Part shown: positions 1-6,742 of the stretch, piece after piece
Numbering within the stretch: the stretch's first letter is position 1
Layout of the letters: each line of letters opens with the position of its first letter
Assembly (NCBI GenBank): GCA_022711695.1
Contig: JAKLEJ010000085.1
Location: forward strand, 1 to 10,746
Length of the DNA: 10,746 bases
Direction of reading: 5' to 3'
Source of the DNA: Verrucomicrobiota bacterium
GTDB lineage: Bacteria > Verrucomicrobiota > Verrucomicrobiia > Limisphaerales > JACRJZ01
The notes under the pieces: model-generated
Databases searched by the model: none
Told to the model about the DNA's origin: nothing
Seen by the model: the letters and a program-made list of their open reading frames with translations, nothing else
Program-made: the position numbers and the translations under genes

Positions 1-48
1 CGGGAAATCGCGCCTTGAACCCCGCCTGCCCTCGGCCATCATGGGTCC

Positions 49-1515
49 ATGACATCGCCGCGTTCGCTCTTCATCCATCGCCCCTGGAATCTCGCTGGCT
101 TGCTCCTGTCGCTGGCGGTTGTTGCCGCGGCGGCGGCGGAGGCCGCCCCCCGGGCCTTCGTGCGGGTGAGCCCGCGCGATGCCCGCTACCTGGAGCTTTC
201 CGACGGCCGCCCCTATGTGCCGGTGGGCCTGAACCTGATCGCCCCCAATACGCGCGACAGCGAGGGGCTCGCCCGCATGGACGAGTGGATCGGCCAGTTG
301 GCGGCCAACGGCGGCAACTTTGTCCGGGTCTGGCTGAGCTCGCCGTTCTGGGACGTGGAGCACGAAAAGTCCGGCGTGTATGACGAGGCCAAGGCGGCGC
401 GGATCGACCAGTTGCTGCGGATGGCGGAGCGGCGGGGCGTGCGCGTCAAACTCACCCTCGAGCATTTCCGCGAGATGAGCGCAACGCCGCGGCAGCGGTG
501 GGCCAACAAGCCGCTGCACCTGGTCGCCCAGGGCGGGACGGCCACGAACATGGCCGATTTCTTCGCCGGCGCGGCCAGCCGGGCTCGATTCACGCGCAAG
601 CTCGAGTGGTTTTCGGAGCGCTACGGCGGCGAGCCGGCCGTGTTCGGCTGGGAGTTGTGGAACGAAGTCAACGCGGTGGCCGCAAGCCCCTCGGTGTTCA
701 TGCCCTGGACGGAGGTCATGCTGGCCGAGTTGCGGCGGCTGTTTCCCCGCCACCTGGCCCTGCAAAGCCTGGGCAGCTTCGACACCGCGTCGGTGCGGGA
801 GCTTTACCGGCGTCACAGCCTGCTGCCGGGGAACGATCTCGCCCAGGCGCATCGGTATCTCGATTTGGGCGCCTCGCTCGAGGTCTGTCACGGCCCGGTG
901 GATGTGCTGGCCGCGGACGCGGTTCGCGAACTGCTCGGCTTTAACCCCGGCAAGCCGGTCCTGCTGGCCGAGAGCGGCGCGGTCGAGCCCCGGCACTCCG
1001 GGCCTTTCAAACTCTACGCCCGCGACACCCAAGGAACGATCCTGCACGATGTGTTGTTCGCGCCGTTTTTCGCGGGGGCGGCGGGCGCGGGCCAGATTTG
1101 GCACTGGGATGTGTATGTGGATCGCCACCGTCTTTGGCCGCACTTTGGGCGTTTTGCCGAGATTGTCAAAGACCTCGATCCCCCGGCGGAACGCTTCGAG
1201 CCCATGCTCCTGGCGCATCCGCGGCTGCGACTGTACGCCCTCAAGGGGCGTCGCACAGTCCTGGTATGGTGCCGGGACAGCCGGAACACCTGGCAGAGCG
1301 AACTCGAGCAGGGGCAGGCCCCGGAAACGATCGAGGGGCTCACGCTGGACCTGGCGGCGCTGGCCGACAACGCCACGCTGGCGGCCGCCCGCTTCTACGA
1401 TCCCTGGCAGCAACGCTGGGGCTCGGTGAAGGCCAGCGGCAGCGCCCTCACCCTGCCGCCGTTCGCCCGCTCGCTGGTGCTGAAGGCCGTCCGGCCCGAA
1501 GCCGCAGCCCGCTGA
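49..1515 (+). CDS. Secreted GH5-like (clan GH-A) glycoside hydrolase
   Basis: 488 residues. Residues 1-34 look like a Sec signal peptide: basic start, hydrophobic run LAGLLLSLAVVAAAAA, and an Ala-rich cleavage region before PRAF. The rest reads as a (beta/alpha)8 barrel of the cellulase/GH5 type. WELWNEVN (201-208) carries the Asn-Glu pair (N205-E206) expected of the acid/base catalyst, and LLAESG (305-310) carries E308 as the likely nucleophile. IWHWD (350-354) fits the aromatic end of the last barrel strand. Residues from about 385 probably form a small beta-rich C-terminal domain. By family knowledge it hydrolyses a beta-linked glycan outside the cytoplasm; the substrate cannot be read from sequence. 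ATG at 49 is chosen because it directly precedes the signal peptide; no clear Shine-Dalgarno is visible. The next gene converges on it, so it is not in an operon downstream. Clan assignment is fairly sure, the exact family less so. Confidence 0.82.
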   Translation: MTSPRSLFIHRPWNLAGLLLSLAVVAAAAAEAAPRAFVRVSPRDARYLELSDGRPYVPVGLNLIAPNTRDSEGLARMDEWIGQLAANGGNFVRVWLSSPFWDVEHEKSGVYDEAKAARIDQLLRMAERRGVRVKLTLEHFREMSATPRQRWANKPLHLVAQGGTATNMADFFAGAASRARFTRKLEWFSERYGGEPAVFGWELWNEVNAVAASPSVFMPWTEVMLAELRRLFPRHLALQSLGSFDTASVRELYRRHSLLPGNDLAQAHRYLDLGASLEVCHGPVDVLAADAVRELLGFNPGKPVLLAESGAVEPRHSGPFKLYARDTQGTILHDVLFAPFFAGAAGAGQIWHWDVYVDRHRLWPHFGRFAEIVKDLDPPAERFEPMLLAHPRLRLYALKGRRTVLVWCRDSRNTWQSELEQGQAPETIEGLTLDLAALADNATLAAARFYDPWQQRWGSVKASGSALTLPPFARSLVLKAVRPEAAAR

Positions 1516-1532
1516 CCCGGAGTCTTTCCGGG
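1516..1532. other. Small hairpin between convergent genes
   Basis: CCCGGA (1516-1521) and TCCGGG (1527-1532) form a 6-bp stem with a 5-nt loop directly after the TGA of the glycosidase gene. There is no T tract on either strand, so it is not a classical intrinsic terminator. It could still slow or protect the 3' ends of the two converging transcripts. The rest of the gap to 1584 shows nothing recognisable. Confidence 0.3.
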
Positions 1533-1584
1533 GGCATTGGGCGTGGGGCGCTCTTCGTGCCGCAGCGGTTCGGGCTGGGGCGGG

Positions 1585-3963
1585 CTAATAGAGGAGATAT
1601 TTGAGGCGGCGTTCGCCGAACGCGCGCAGCCCGGCAGCCCAATTCTCCTGAATCTCGGCGACGGTTCTGCCCGCCCGAATGGCATCCAGGGCGATCTCGT
1701 CCCGGAGCAGGCGATTGGCCTTTTCCAGGTCGAAATCGTCCGGGTGGTTTTTCTGGATGGCCAGGGCCAGGGCGAGTCCCACGTCCACGCTCTGGAGCAC
1801 GGCGCGGTTGGTCAGTTGAATGGACACGCCCGAGCAAGCCTTGTCCTTGAAGACGCTCGAGGCGGGCGTGAAACGGGCGGGGCTGAACTGGACGCCCGGC
1901 AGCCCCGCGGCGTTGAGCGCTGCGGCGAGCTTCTCCCCGTCGATATAGGGCGCGCCGACGAGTTCGAAGGGGCGGTCGGTGCCGCGGCCGACGGACAGGG
2001 CAAACTCGATCAGGCCGACGCCCGGGTAGAGCGCGGCGGCGCGCATGTTGCGCATGTTGGGCGAGGGATTGACCCAGGGCAGGCCGGTGTCCTCGAACCA
2101 CATCGAGCGCGACCAGCCCTCGAGGGGGATCACCTGCAGGCGCGCTTTCCAGCCGCGCTCTTCGTTAAACATGCGCGCCAATTCGCCCACGGTCATGGCA
2201 TGCCGCAGCGGGATGGCGTGAAACGCGGTGAAAGACGATTCGCCCGAGTAAACATTGCCCTCGACGGTCAGGCCATTGATGGGGTTGATCCTGTCCAGGA
2301 CCACGAACTGGAGGCCGGCTTTGGCGGCGGCTTCCAGGCACAATCCCAGGGTGGAGATGTAGGTGTAGAAGCGGCAGCCGATATCCTGGATGTCGAACAC
2401 CAGCGCGTCCAGGCCGGCCAGTTGGGCGGGATCGGGGCTGCGCCGGCGGCCGTAGAGGCTGTAAACCGGCAGGCCGGTCTTTTCGTCCACACCGTCATCG
2501 ACCTTTTCGTCAAGCTGCCCGCGGATGCCATGTTCGGGGCTGAACAGCGCCTTGAGCTGAACGCCTGGGGCGGCCTTGAGCAGGTCGATGGTGGCGTGGC
2601 CCTCGCGGTCGCGCCCGGTGTGGTTGGTGATGAGGCCGATCCGCAGGTTGCGCAGCGGGGCGTAGCCCTGCTTCTTGAGGGCGTCGATGCCATTGAGGAC
2701 GGCGGTGGGGGCCGGTCCGTTGGTGCTGGCGGATGCCGTCTGAGCCAGGTTGGTGCGCGCCGGCAGAGCGCCCGCCACGTTGGCGAAATCGAACCCGCGC
2801 ACCGCCTCGGCGGCCAGGGTTGCCAGGCGCGTCTGCAGCGCCCGAACGTCGCCCTGGCCATCGGGATGCACGCGGTTGGAGAGGAAGATCAGGAAAGTCT
2901 TCGAGAACGGGTCGATCCAGATCGAAGTGCCGGTGAAGCCCGTGTGGCCGTAGGAGCCCAGCGGAAAGACCGTTCCCCGCCGGCTGTAGCCGGTGTCGAT
3001 GTCCCATCCCAGGCTGCGCCGCCCCGGGATGGCCTCGGGAGTCTGCACCGTGGTCATCAGCCGGACGGTGTCCGGATGCAGGACGCGGATGCCTTCCAGT
3101 TCGCCGTCGTTGAGCATCATGCGGGCGAAGCGGGCCAGGTCGGCGGCCGTGCCGAAGAGGCCGGCATGGCCGGCTACCCCGCCCATGCCGCGGGCGGTCG
3201 GATCGTGCACCGTGCCGCGGAGCGAGCCCGTGGTGGGGGCGATCCGCGGACGCAGTTTGCGGGGCGGCAGGTAGGCGGTTTCTCGCATCTTGAGAGGCCC
3301 CATGAGGTTCTGGGCCACAAAAGTCTCCAGCGGCGTGCGGGCGACGCGTTGCACGATCTCCCCAAGGAGAATGAAATTGATGTCGCTGTAGAGGAAGACC
3401 GACCCGGGCGCGGAGACCACCTTTTCCTGGCACGCAAAACTGAGAGCCGAATTGGGGCCGTCCACGCTTCGGCCCAGCCCCGAGCGCAGGCCCGAGGTAT
3501 GCGTGAGCAGTTGCCGGACGGTGATGTCGTCCTTCCCGTTCCTGCGGAACTCGGGGATATAGTCCTGGACACGGGCGTCCAGGCGGACCTGGCCGCGCTC
3601 GGCCAGGAGCAGGATGGCGGGGGCCGTGGCGAACACCTTGGTCAGCGAGGCCAGGTCGAACACGGTGTCCTCGGTCATGGGCTCGGGTTCGGGCGCGATC
3701 GCGCGCAGGCCGAAGGCCTGATGCCAGGCGACCCCGCTGCGCTCGACCCAGACCACGGCGCCCGGCAGACGGTTCCCGGCCATGGCGTTGGTGATGACCT
3801 GGCCAATTTCGGCAAGTTTGTTGGTGTCGAACACCTCGCTCAACCGCGCGGCGGGGGCGGCGGCCAGGCCGGGCCGCGCGCACAACCCGAGCAGGACCAG
3901 CAGCCAAAGAGCGCCCGCGGACAACGCCCGGGGAAGAGGACCGGCGGCCTTGAACAAGTTCAT
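1585..3963 (-). CDS. Secreted serine hydrolase (beta-lactamase fold) fused to NamZ/DUF1343 exo-muramidase-like domain
   Basis: 792 residues. A signal peptide spans about 1-36 (LLVLLGLC core, AAA|PAA site). Residues 45-395 are a class C beta-lactamase/esterase-type domain: SxxK motif S106-L-T-K109, second motif Y192-S-D194, and HTG at 340-342 in place of KTG. Residues 438-790 match DUF1343, the family of Bacillus YbbC/NamZ, which removes terminal MurNAc from peptidoglycan fragments. Visible family motifs are SPEHG (475-479, E477 a candidate catalytic acid), SLYG (502-505), DIQDIG.RFYTY (524-535) and LDR.NP (556-561). In Bacillus, separate neighbouring genes encode NamZ and AmiE, a beta-lactamase-fold MurNAc-L-Ala amidase, so this chain plausibly combines peptide removal and sugar release during periplasmic wall turnover. 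That joint role is inferred; the first domain could instead be an esterase or DD-peptidase. The linker at 396-437 is Ala/Thr/Pro-rich. No Shine-Dalgarno is seen before the ATG at 3963. Confidence 0.9.
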   Translation of the reverse strand: MNLFKAAGPLPRALSAGALWLLVLLGLCARPGLAAAPAARLSEVFDTNKLAEIGQVITNAMAGNRLPGAVVWVERSGVAWHQAFGLRAIAPEPEPMTEDTVFDLASLTKVFATAPAILLLAERGQVRLDARVQDYIPEFRRNGKDDITVRQLLTHTSGLRSGLGRSVDGPNSALSFACQEKVVSAPGSVFLYSDINFILLGEIVQRVARTPLETFVAQNLMGPLKMRETAYLPPRKLRPRIAPTTGSLRGTVHDPTARGMGGVAGHAGLFGTAADLARFARMMLNDGELEGIRVLHPDTVRLMTTVQTPEAIPGRRSLGWDIDTGYSRRGTVFPLGSYGHTGFTGTSIWIDPFSKTFLIFLSNRVHPDGQGDVRALQTRLATLAAEAVRGFDFANVAGALPARTNLAQTASASTNGPAPTAVLNGIDALKKQGYAPLRNLRIGLITNHTGRDREGHATIDLLKAAPGVQLKALFSPEHGIRGQLDEKVDDGVDEKTGLPVYSLYGRRRSPDPAQLAGLDALVFDIQDIGCRFYTYISTLGLCLEAAAKAGLQFVVLDRINPINGLTVEGNVYSGESSFTAFHAIPLRHAMTVGELARMFNEERGWKARLQVIPLEGWSRSMWFEDTGLPWVNPSPNMRNMRAAALYPGVGLIEFALSVGRGTDRPFELVGAPYIDGEKLAAALNAAGLPGVQFSPARFTPASSVFKDKACSGVSIQLTNRAVLQSVDVGLALALAIQKNHPDDFDLEKANRLLRDEIALDAIRAGRTVAEIQENWAAGLRAFGERRLKYLLY

Positions 3964-4088
3964 GGGCCGTTACGCTAGCCGAGCGCACCCGGAAAAACAG
4001 GAAAAAATGGCCGGAGCGCATCTACGGTTGAATCCCGGGCCGGAACAGGGCATGTTGGGCGCCGGATCGCGGGAACGTCCAAACGAAG
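3964..4088. promoter_or_regulatory. Divergent intergenic region
   Basis: 125 bp between the start codons of the minus-strand hydrolase fusion and the plus-strand kinase, so promoters for both should lie here. The only plus-strand candidate I see is TTGAAT (4028-4033) with CATGTT 17 bp downstream (4051-4056), a weak match. No convincing minus-strand promoter or operator palindrome was found. Confidence 0.25.
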
Positions 4089-5465
4089 ATGGCCGTGAAA
4101 ACCAGACTGCTGCAGGCCCACGAGCGGGCCACGCGCGCCACGGGAGTGCCCCCGGAGGAGATCACCATCACGGTGCTCTACCTGTTTTTCGGCACGGTGT
4201 GGATCGTGGGAACGGACCAGTGGGTGGGCCACGTGATGCTCGACGACTGGTACGTGGTGGCGATCCAGTCCACCAAGGGGCTGGCCTTCGTCGTGGCCAC
4301 CGGCCTGCTGCTGTTCCTGACCCTGCGGCGCAGTTTCATGCGCCGTCGGCGCGCCGAGGAAGCGCTGCACTCCAGCTACCAGCGCTTCGAGTTGACCGCG
4401 CGCGTGGCCACGGACGCCATCTACGACTGGGACGTGGCCACCGGGAAGATCTGGTGGAGCGAGCCATTCCACGCCCTGTTCGGCTACGATCCGCAGGAGG
4501 TCGAGCCCAGCTTCGACTTCTGGGTGCGGCAGCTCCACCCGGAGGAGCAGGCCGAGGTGGCCCAAAGCCGCCAGGCCGCGGTCGAGGGCGACGCCGACAC
4601 CTGGGCGGCCGACTACCGTTTCCAGCGCAAGGACGGCAGCTACGCCTTTGTGCAGGACCGCGCCTGCGTGGTGCGGGACGACTCGGGCCGGGCCACGCGC
4701 GTGATCGGCGGGATGAGCGACATCACCGAGCGCAAGGAAAACCAGCAGAAGCTCGAGTTCTCGCAACGACAATTGCGGGCGCTGTCGGCGCGCCTGCAGT
4801 CCCTGCGCGAAGCCGAGCGCGCCCGGATTTCACGCGAGATTCACGACGAACTGGGGCAGTTGCTGACCGCCCTGAAAATGGACCTGCGCTGGATCGAGAA
4901 GCGCATCGGCGAACGCGAGGACGATCCGGCCCTGCTGCCGGTGCTGGACAAGACGGTGGAAGCGGGCGAGGTGGTGGACCGGGCCATCGTGACCGTGCAG
5001 GAGATTTCCTCGGAGCTGCGGCCGGGGGTCCTGGACAACCTGGGGCTGCCCTCGGCCCTCCGGCACGAGGCCGCGAAATTCCAGGAACGCACCGGCATCC
5101 AGTGCGACGTGCGCGTGCCCGAGGAGTTGCTGGGCCTGCCCCGGGATCCGGCCACGGCCCTGTTCCGAATCTTCCAGGAAACTCTCACCAACGTGGCCCG
5201 CCATGCCCGGGCCACCCGCGTCACGGGGGAATTGCGGACCGAGGGCGACGAGACCGTCCTGGAGGTCGCCGACAATGGCCGGGGCATTTCGCCCGAGGCC
5301 CTGTCCAGCCCCAAATCGCTCGGGCTGGTGGGCATGCAGGAGCGCGCCCGCGTGCTGGGGGGGACGCTGCTCGTGGAACCCCGCCCCGAGGGCGGCACGC
5401 GCGTCGTCCTGCGCCTGCCTCGGGCCGCCAACGACCTCAATTTCTGGGAGCAGATGCAGATATGA
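4089..5465 (+). CDS. Membrane PAS-domain sensor histidine kinase, NarL-partner type (HisKA_3)
   Basis: 458 residues. Two membrane segments (about 25-42 and 57-78) enclose a very short loop. This resembles the two-helix N-terminal module with a conserved TD and TKG that precedes PAS domains in many sensor proteins. A PAS/PAC unit covers about 97-215, ending in the typical GGMSDITERK. A coiled region (215-245) leads to the HisKA_3 box ISREIHDELGQLL with phospho-acceptor H252. The HATPase_c domain follows: N box with E364 and N368, G1 box DNGRGI (395-400) and G2 box LGLVGMQERA (411-420). All catalytic boxes look intact, so it should autophosphorylate and pass phosphate to the regulator encoded next, whose ATG overlaps its stop (ATGA, 5462-5465). 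With almost no periplasmic loop, the signal is probably sensed in the membrane or by the cytoplasmic PAS domain. The ligand is unknown. The start at 4089 has only a weak upstream purine run. Confidence 0.93.
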   Translation: MAVKTRLLQAHERATRATGVPPEEITITVLYLFFGTVWIVGTDQWVGHVMLDDWYVVAIQSTKGLAFVVATGLLLFLTLRRSFMRRRRAEEALHSSYQRFELTARVATDAIYDWDVATGKIWWSEPFHALFGYDPQEVEPSFDFWVRQLHPEEQAEVAQSRQAAVEGDADTWAADYRFQRKDGSYAFVQDRACVVRDDSGRATRVIGGMSDITERKENQQKLEFSQRQLRALSARLQSLREAERARISREIHDELGQLLTALKMDLRWIEKRIGEREDDPALLPVLDKTVEAGEVVDRAIVTVQEISSELRPGVLDNLGLPSALRHEAAKFQERTGIQCDVRVPEELLGLPRDPATALFRIFQETLTNVARHARATRVTGELRTEGDETVLEVADNGRGISPEALSSPKSLGLVGMQERARVLGGTLLVEPRPEGGTRVVLRLPRAANDLNFWEQMQI

Positions 5466-6094
5466 CCCGAATCCTGATTGTGGACGATCACGAGATTGTG
5501 CGCCGGGGGCTCAAGCAGATCCTTACGGACGAGTTTCCCCAACTGCACGTGGGCGAGGCCGGCGACGCCCGCCAGGCGCTCGAAGCCGTGCACAAGCAAC
5601 CCTGGGACGTCGTCCTCCTGGACATCAACATGCCCGGACGCAGCGGCCTGGAGGCGCTCGAGGATTTCAAGCGCGCCCGCCCCGGCATGCCGGTGGTGGT
5701 GCTGAGCGCCTTCCCGGAGGCCGATTTTGCGCTGCGCTCGCTCAAGCTGGGCGCCTGCGGCTACGTGAGCAAACAGAGCGCCTCCGACGAACTGCTGACG
5801 GCCATCCGCAAGGCGCTGGCCGGCGGCCGCTACATCACCCCGGCGCTGGCCGAGAAGCTGGCGGCCAACCTGGCCGGGGACTTCGCCGCCGATCCTCACG
5901 AAACCCTGTCCAACCGCGAACTGCAGGTCTTGCGCCTGATCGCCACCGGCAAAACCGTCAAGGAGGTGGCCAGCCAGCTCAGCTTGAGCGAAAAAACCGT
6001 CGGCACCTACCGAACCCGCATTTCCGAGAAGATGGGGCTGGCCACCAATGTCGAACTCACCCGCTACGCCTTGCAGCACCGGCTCGTGGATTGA
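5462..6094 (+). CDS. NarL/FixJ-family response regulator (receiver + LuxR-type HTH)
   Basis: 210 residues. Receiver domain (1-120): acidic pair D8/D9, phospho-acceptor D54 in LLDINMPG, S at the switch position in VVLSAF, and lysine in YVSKQSA. The C-terminal LuxR/GerE helix-turn-helix covers about 145-207, with LSNRELQVLRLIATGKTVKE and the recognition region LSLSEKTVGTYRTRI. Length and order are those of a standard two-domain DNA-binding regulator. Its ATG shares four bases with the stop of the kinase gene, so translation is probably coupled and the two form a cognate pair. No Shine-Dalgarno sits at the normal distance (GGAG is about 13 nt upstream), which fits coupling. Target promoters are unknown; the promoter-bearing spacer immediately downstream is one candidate. 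Confidence 0.95.
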   Translation: MTRILIVDDHEIVRRGLKQILTDEFPQLHVGEAGDARQALEAVHKQPWDVVLLDINMPGRSGLEALEDFKRARPGMPVVVLSAFPEADFALRSLKLGACGYVSKQSASDELLTAIRKALAGGRYITPALAEKLAANLAGDFAADPHETLSNRELQVLRLIATGKTVKEVASQLSLSEKTVGTYRTRISEKMGLATNVELTRYALQHRLVD

Positions 6095-6168
6095 GCGGCC
6101 GCTTCCCCTGGACCCGGCCCCCGAGGTTTTCTGCGGAAAAAAAGTCGGAAATATTGTAGGTGTTTCGC

Positions 6169-6197
6169 TTGACAGGTGTGTCTGGAATTGCTGACAT
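6169..6197 (+). promoter_or_regulatory. Possible sigma-70 promoter ahead of the candidate RNA
   Basis: Perfect -35 hexamer TTGACA (6169-6174), a 17-bp spacer, then TGACAT (6192-6197), which matches TATAAT at only three positions. Transcription would start near 6204, at the edge of the 6201-6234 hairpin. The strong -35 and exact spacing support it; the poor -10 argues that it may need an activator, or is not a promoter. Confidence 0.35.
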
Positions 6198-6200
6198 TCG

Positions 6201-6460
6201 TTCAAGGCTTTTCCTAAGTGGCGTTTGCCTTGAATACAGCGTAGGCTTAACGCGTCGAAGGGAAGCAGCGGACCGGGAGAGCAGCGGTCTGCGGCAGAGG
6301 GTCCGGAACGGCGGGGCTGGTGGGAAGGGACGTTCTGGAACGGTTCTTTGACTAGACAACAGAGCAATTTGATCGGCGCCGCTACTCGCGCATAGATGCT
6401 GACTATTAGGCGGTTCTATCCCACCCAAATCCGCCAGCGCACGGCGCCGATCTTCTTTTG
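6201..6460 (+). ncRNA. Candidate structured RNA of unknown class
   Basis: About 250 nt with three kinds of pairing. First, TTCAAGGC (6201-6208) pairs perfectly with GCCTTGAA (6227-6234). Second, CGGACC (6269-6274) can pair with either GGTCTG (6286-6291, one wobble) or GGTCCG (6300-6305), which exclude each other. Third, GATCGGCGCCG (6371-6381) pairs perfectly with CGGCGCCGATC (6442-6452). Inside that stem are GCGC/GCGC (6388-6391 with 6437-6440) and GGCGG/CCGCC (6409-6413 with 6431-6435). TTCTTTT follows the outer stem, as at an intrinsic terminator. It could be a free small RNA, or an element read from the upstream two-component operon. It does not fit tmRNA, RNase P RNA, SRP RNA or 6S RNA by the signatures I know. 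Its existence as a transcript is inferred from structure alone. Confidence 0.35.
6371..6459 (+). terminator. Possible terminator with a branched loop
   Basis: An 11-bp perfect G+C-rich stem (6371-6381 with 6442-6452) is followed at once by TTCTTTT (6453-6459). The 60-nt interior is unusually long, but folds into nested stems that would bring the arms together. It could end transcription from the two-component operon or from the candidate RNA. The T tract is interrupted, so strength is uncertain. Confidence 0.3.
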
Positions 6461-6742
6461 TACCCCTCCGTTTTTCTCTCCAACCGCGGTCTCCGACCCT
6501 CTCCGGCGGGCCGGGCCGCCCTTCGACTCCGCTTCACGACGCAGGCTGGGGGACTGACGCCCCGCCTCCGGAGACCCTCCTTCCCAGCGTCGTCCGGTCG
6601 CTTCCAGTTCCCAGGGCGCGCTTGCGGCCGTTGTAGGGTTTTCTGCCGATATTGGGGCTGGCGGCTCCCCGACATGGATTTCAGTTTTTGGCTGTCTGGC
6701 GCGGTCTGCCCAGCGGTCTTAAGCTGGCGTCGCAGAGAAAGA

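Larger units (their letters stand above)
6095..6742. other. 648-bp gene-poor spacer rich in inverted repeats
   Basis: No reading frame here is convincing on either strand. Those present are short or Arg/Pro/Ser-rich and lack known motifs. Seen in order: TTTTC-TGCG-GAAAA (6127-6140); a TTGACA box (6169-6174); an 8-bp stem (6201-6234); alternative stems using CGGACC (6269-6274); CGTTC-TG-GAACG (6331-6342); an 11-bp stem closing a 60-nt interior (6371-6452) then a T-rich tract; GGCGG-CCGCC (6505-6520); and AGGC...GCCT with an inner GGG/CCC (6543-6567). The first half may encode an RNA. The second half is probably the leader and promoter of the receiver-sigma operon. Confidence 0.6.

Noticed and set aside
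1..48. Remains of an upstream gene or promoter at the window start.
   Set aside because: The 48 bases show no Shine-Dalgarno, no recognisable promoter pair and no identifiable coding end; too short to judge.
1537..3978. Open frame of 813 codons on the plus strand opposite the hydrolase fusion.
   Set aside because: It is the antisense shadow of a GC-rich gene. The minus-strand product has a signal peptide and intact motifs of two known families; this one has none.
6105..6140. Intrinsic terminator directly after the response regulator.
   Set aside because: The only hairpin (TTTTC-TGCG-GAAAA) is A+T-rich and weak, with As and not Ts after it on the plus strand.
6254..6275. GAAGGGAAGCAGC resembles the SRP RNA tip (GGAAGGAAGCAGC).
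   Set aside because: The flanking GGUC-type strands that must pair around the tip are missing and one base is inserted, so the conserved internal loops cannot form.
4841..6367. Long minus-strand frame opposite the kinase and regulator genes.
   Set aside because: No recognisable domain; it lies across two genes with full, intact family motifs and arises from G+C bias.
6057..6428. Minus-strand frame beginning MGGIEPPNSQ, and a nearby frame ending GWDRTA.
   Set aside because: These peptides resemble the spurious translations commonly produced antisense to tRNA T arms. They support the tRNA-like reading of 6409-6436, not a protein.
6184..6436. tmRNA spanning from GGAATTG to the CCA.
   Set aside because: The conserved 5' segment with TTCGAC is absent, no tag-peptide frame ending in Ala-Ala is recognisable, the length is too short, and the acceptor pairing has a mismatch.
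6458..6742. In-frame upstream extension of the receiver protein.
   Set aside because: It starts at a TTG without a ribosome binding site, is Arg/Pro-rich with no domain, and overlaps structured non-coding sequence. The receiver fold needs only the part from 6743.
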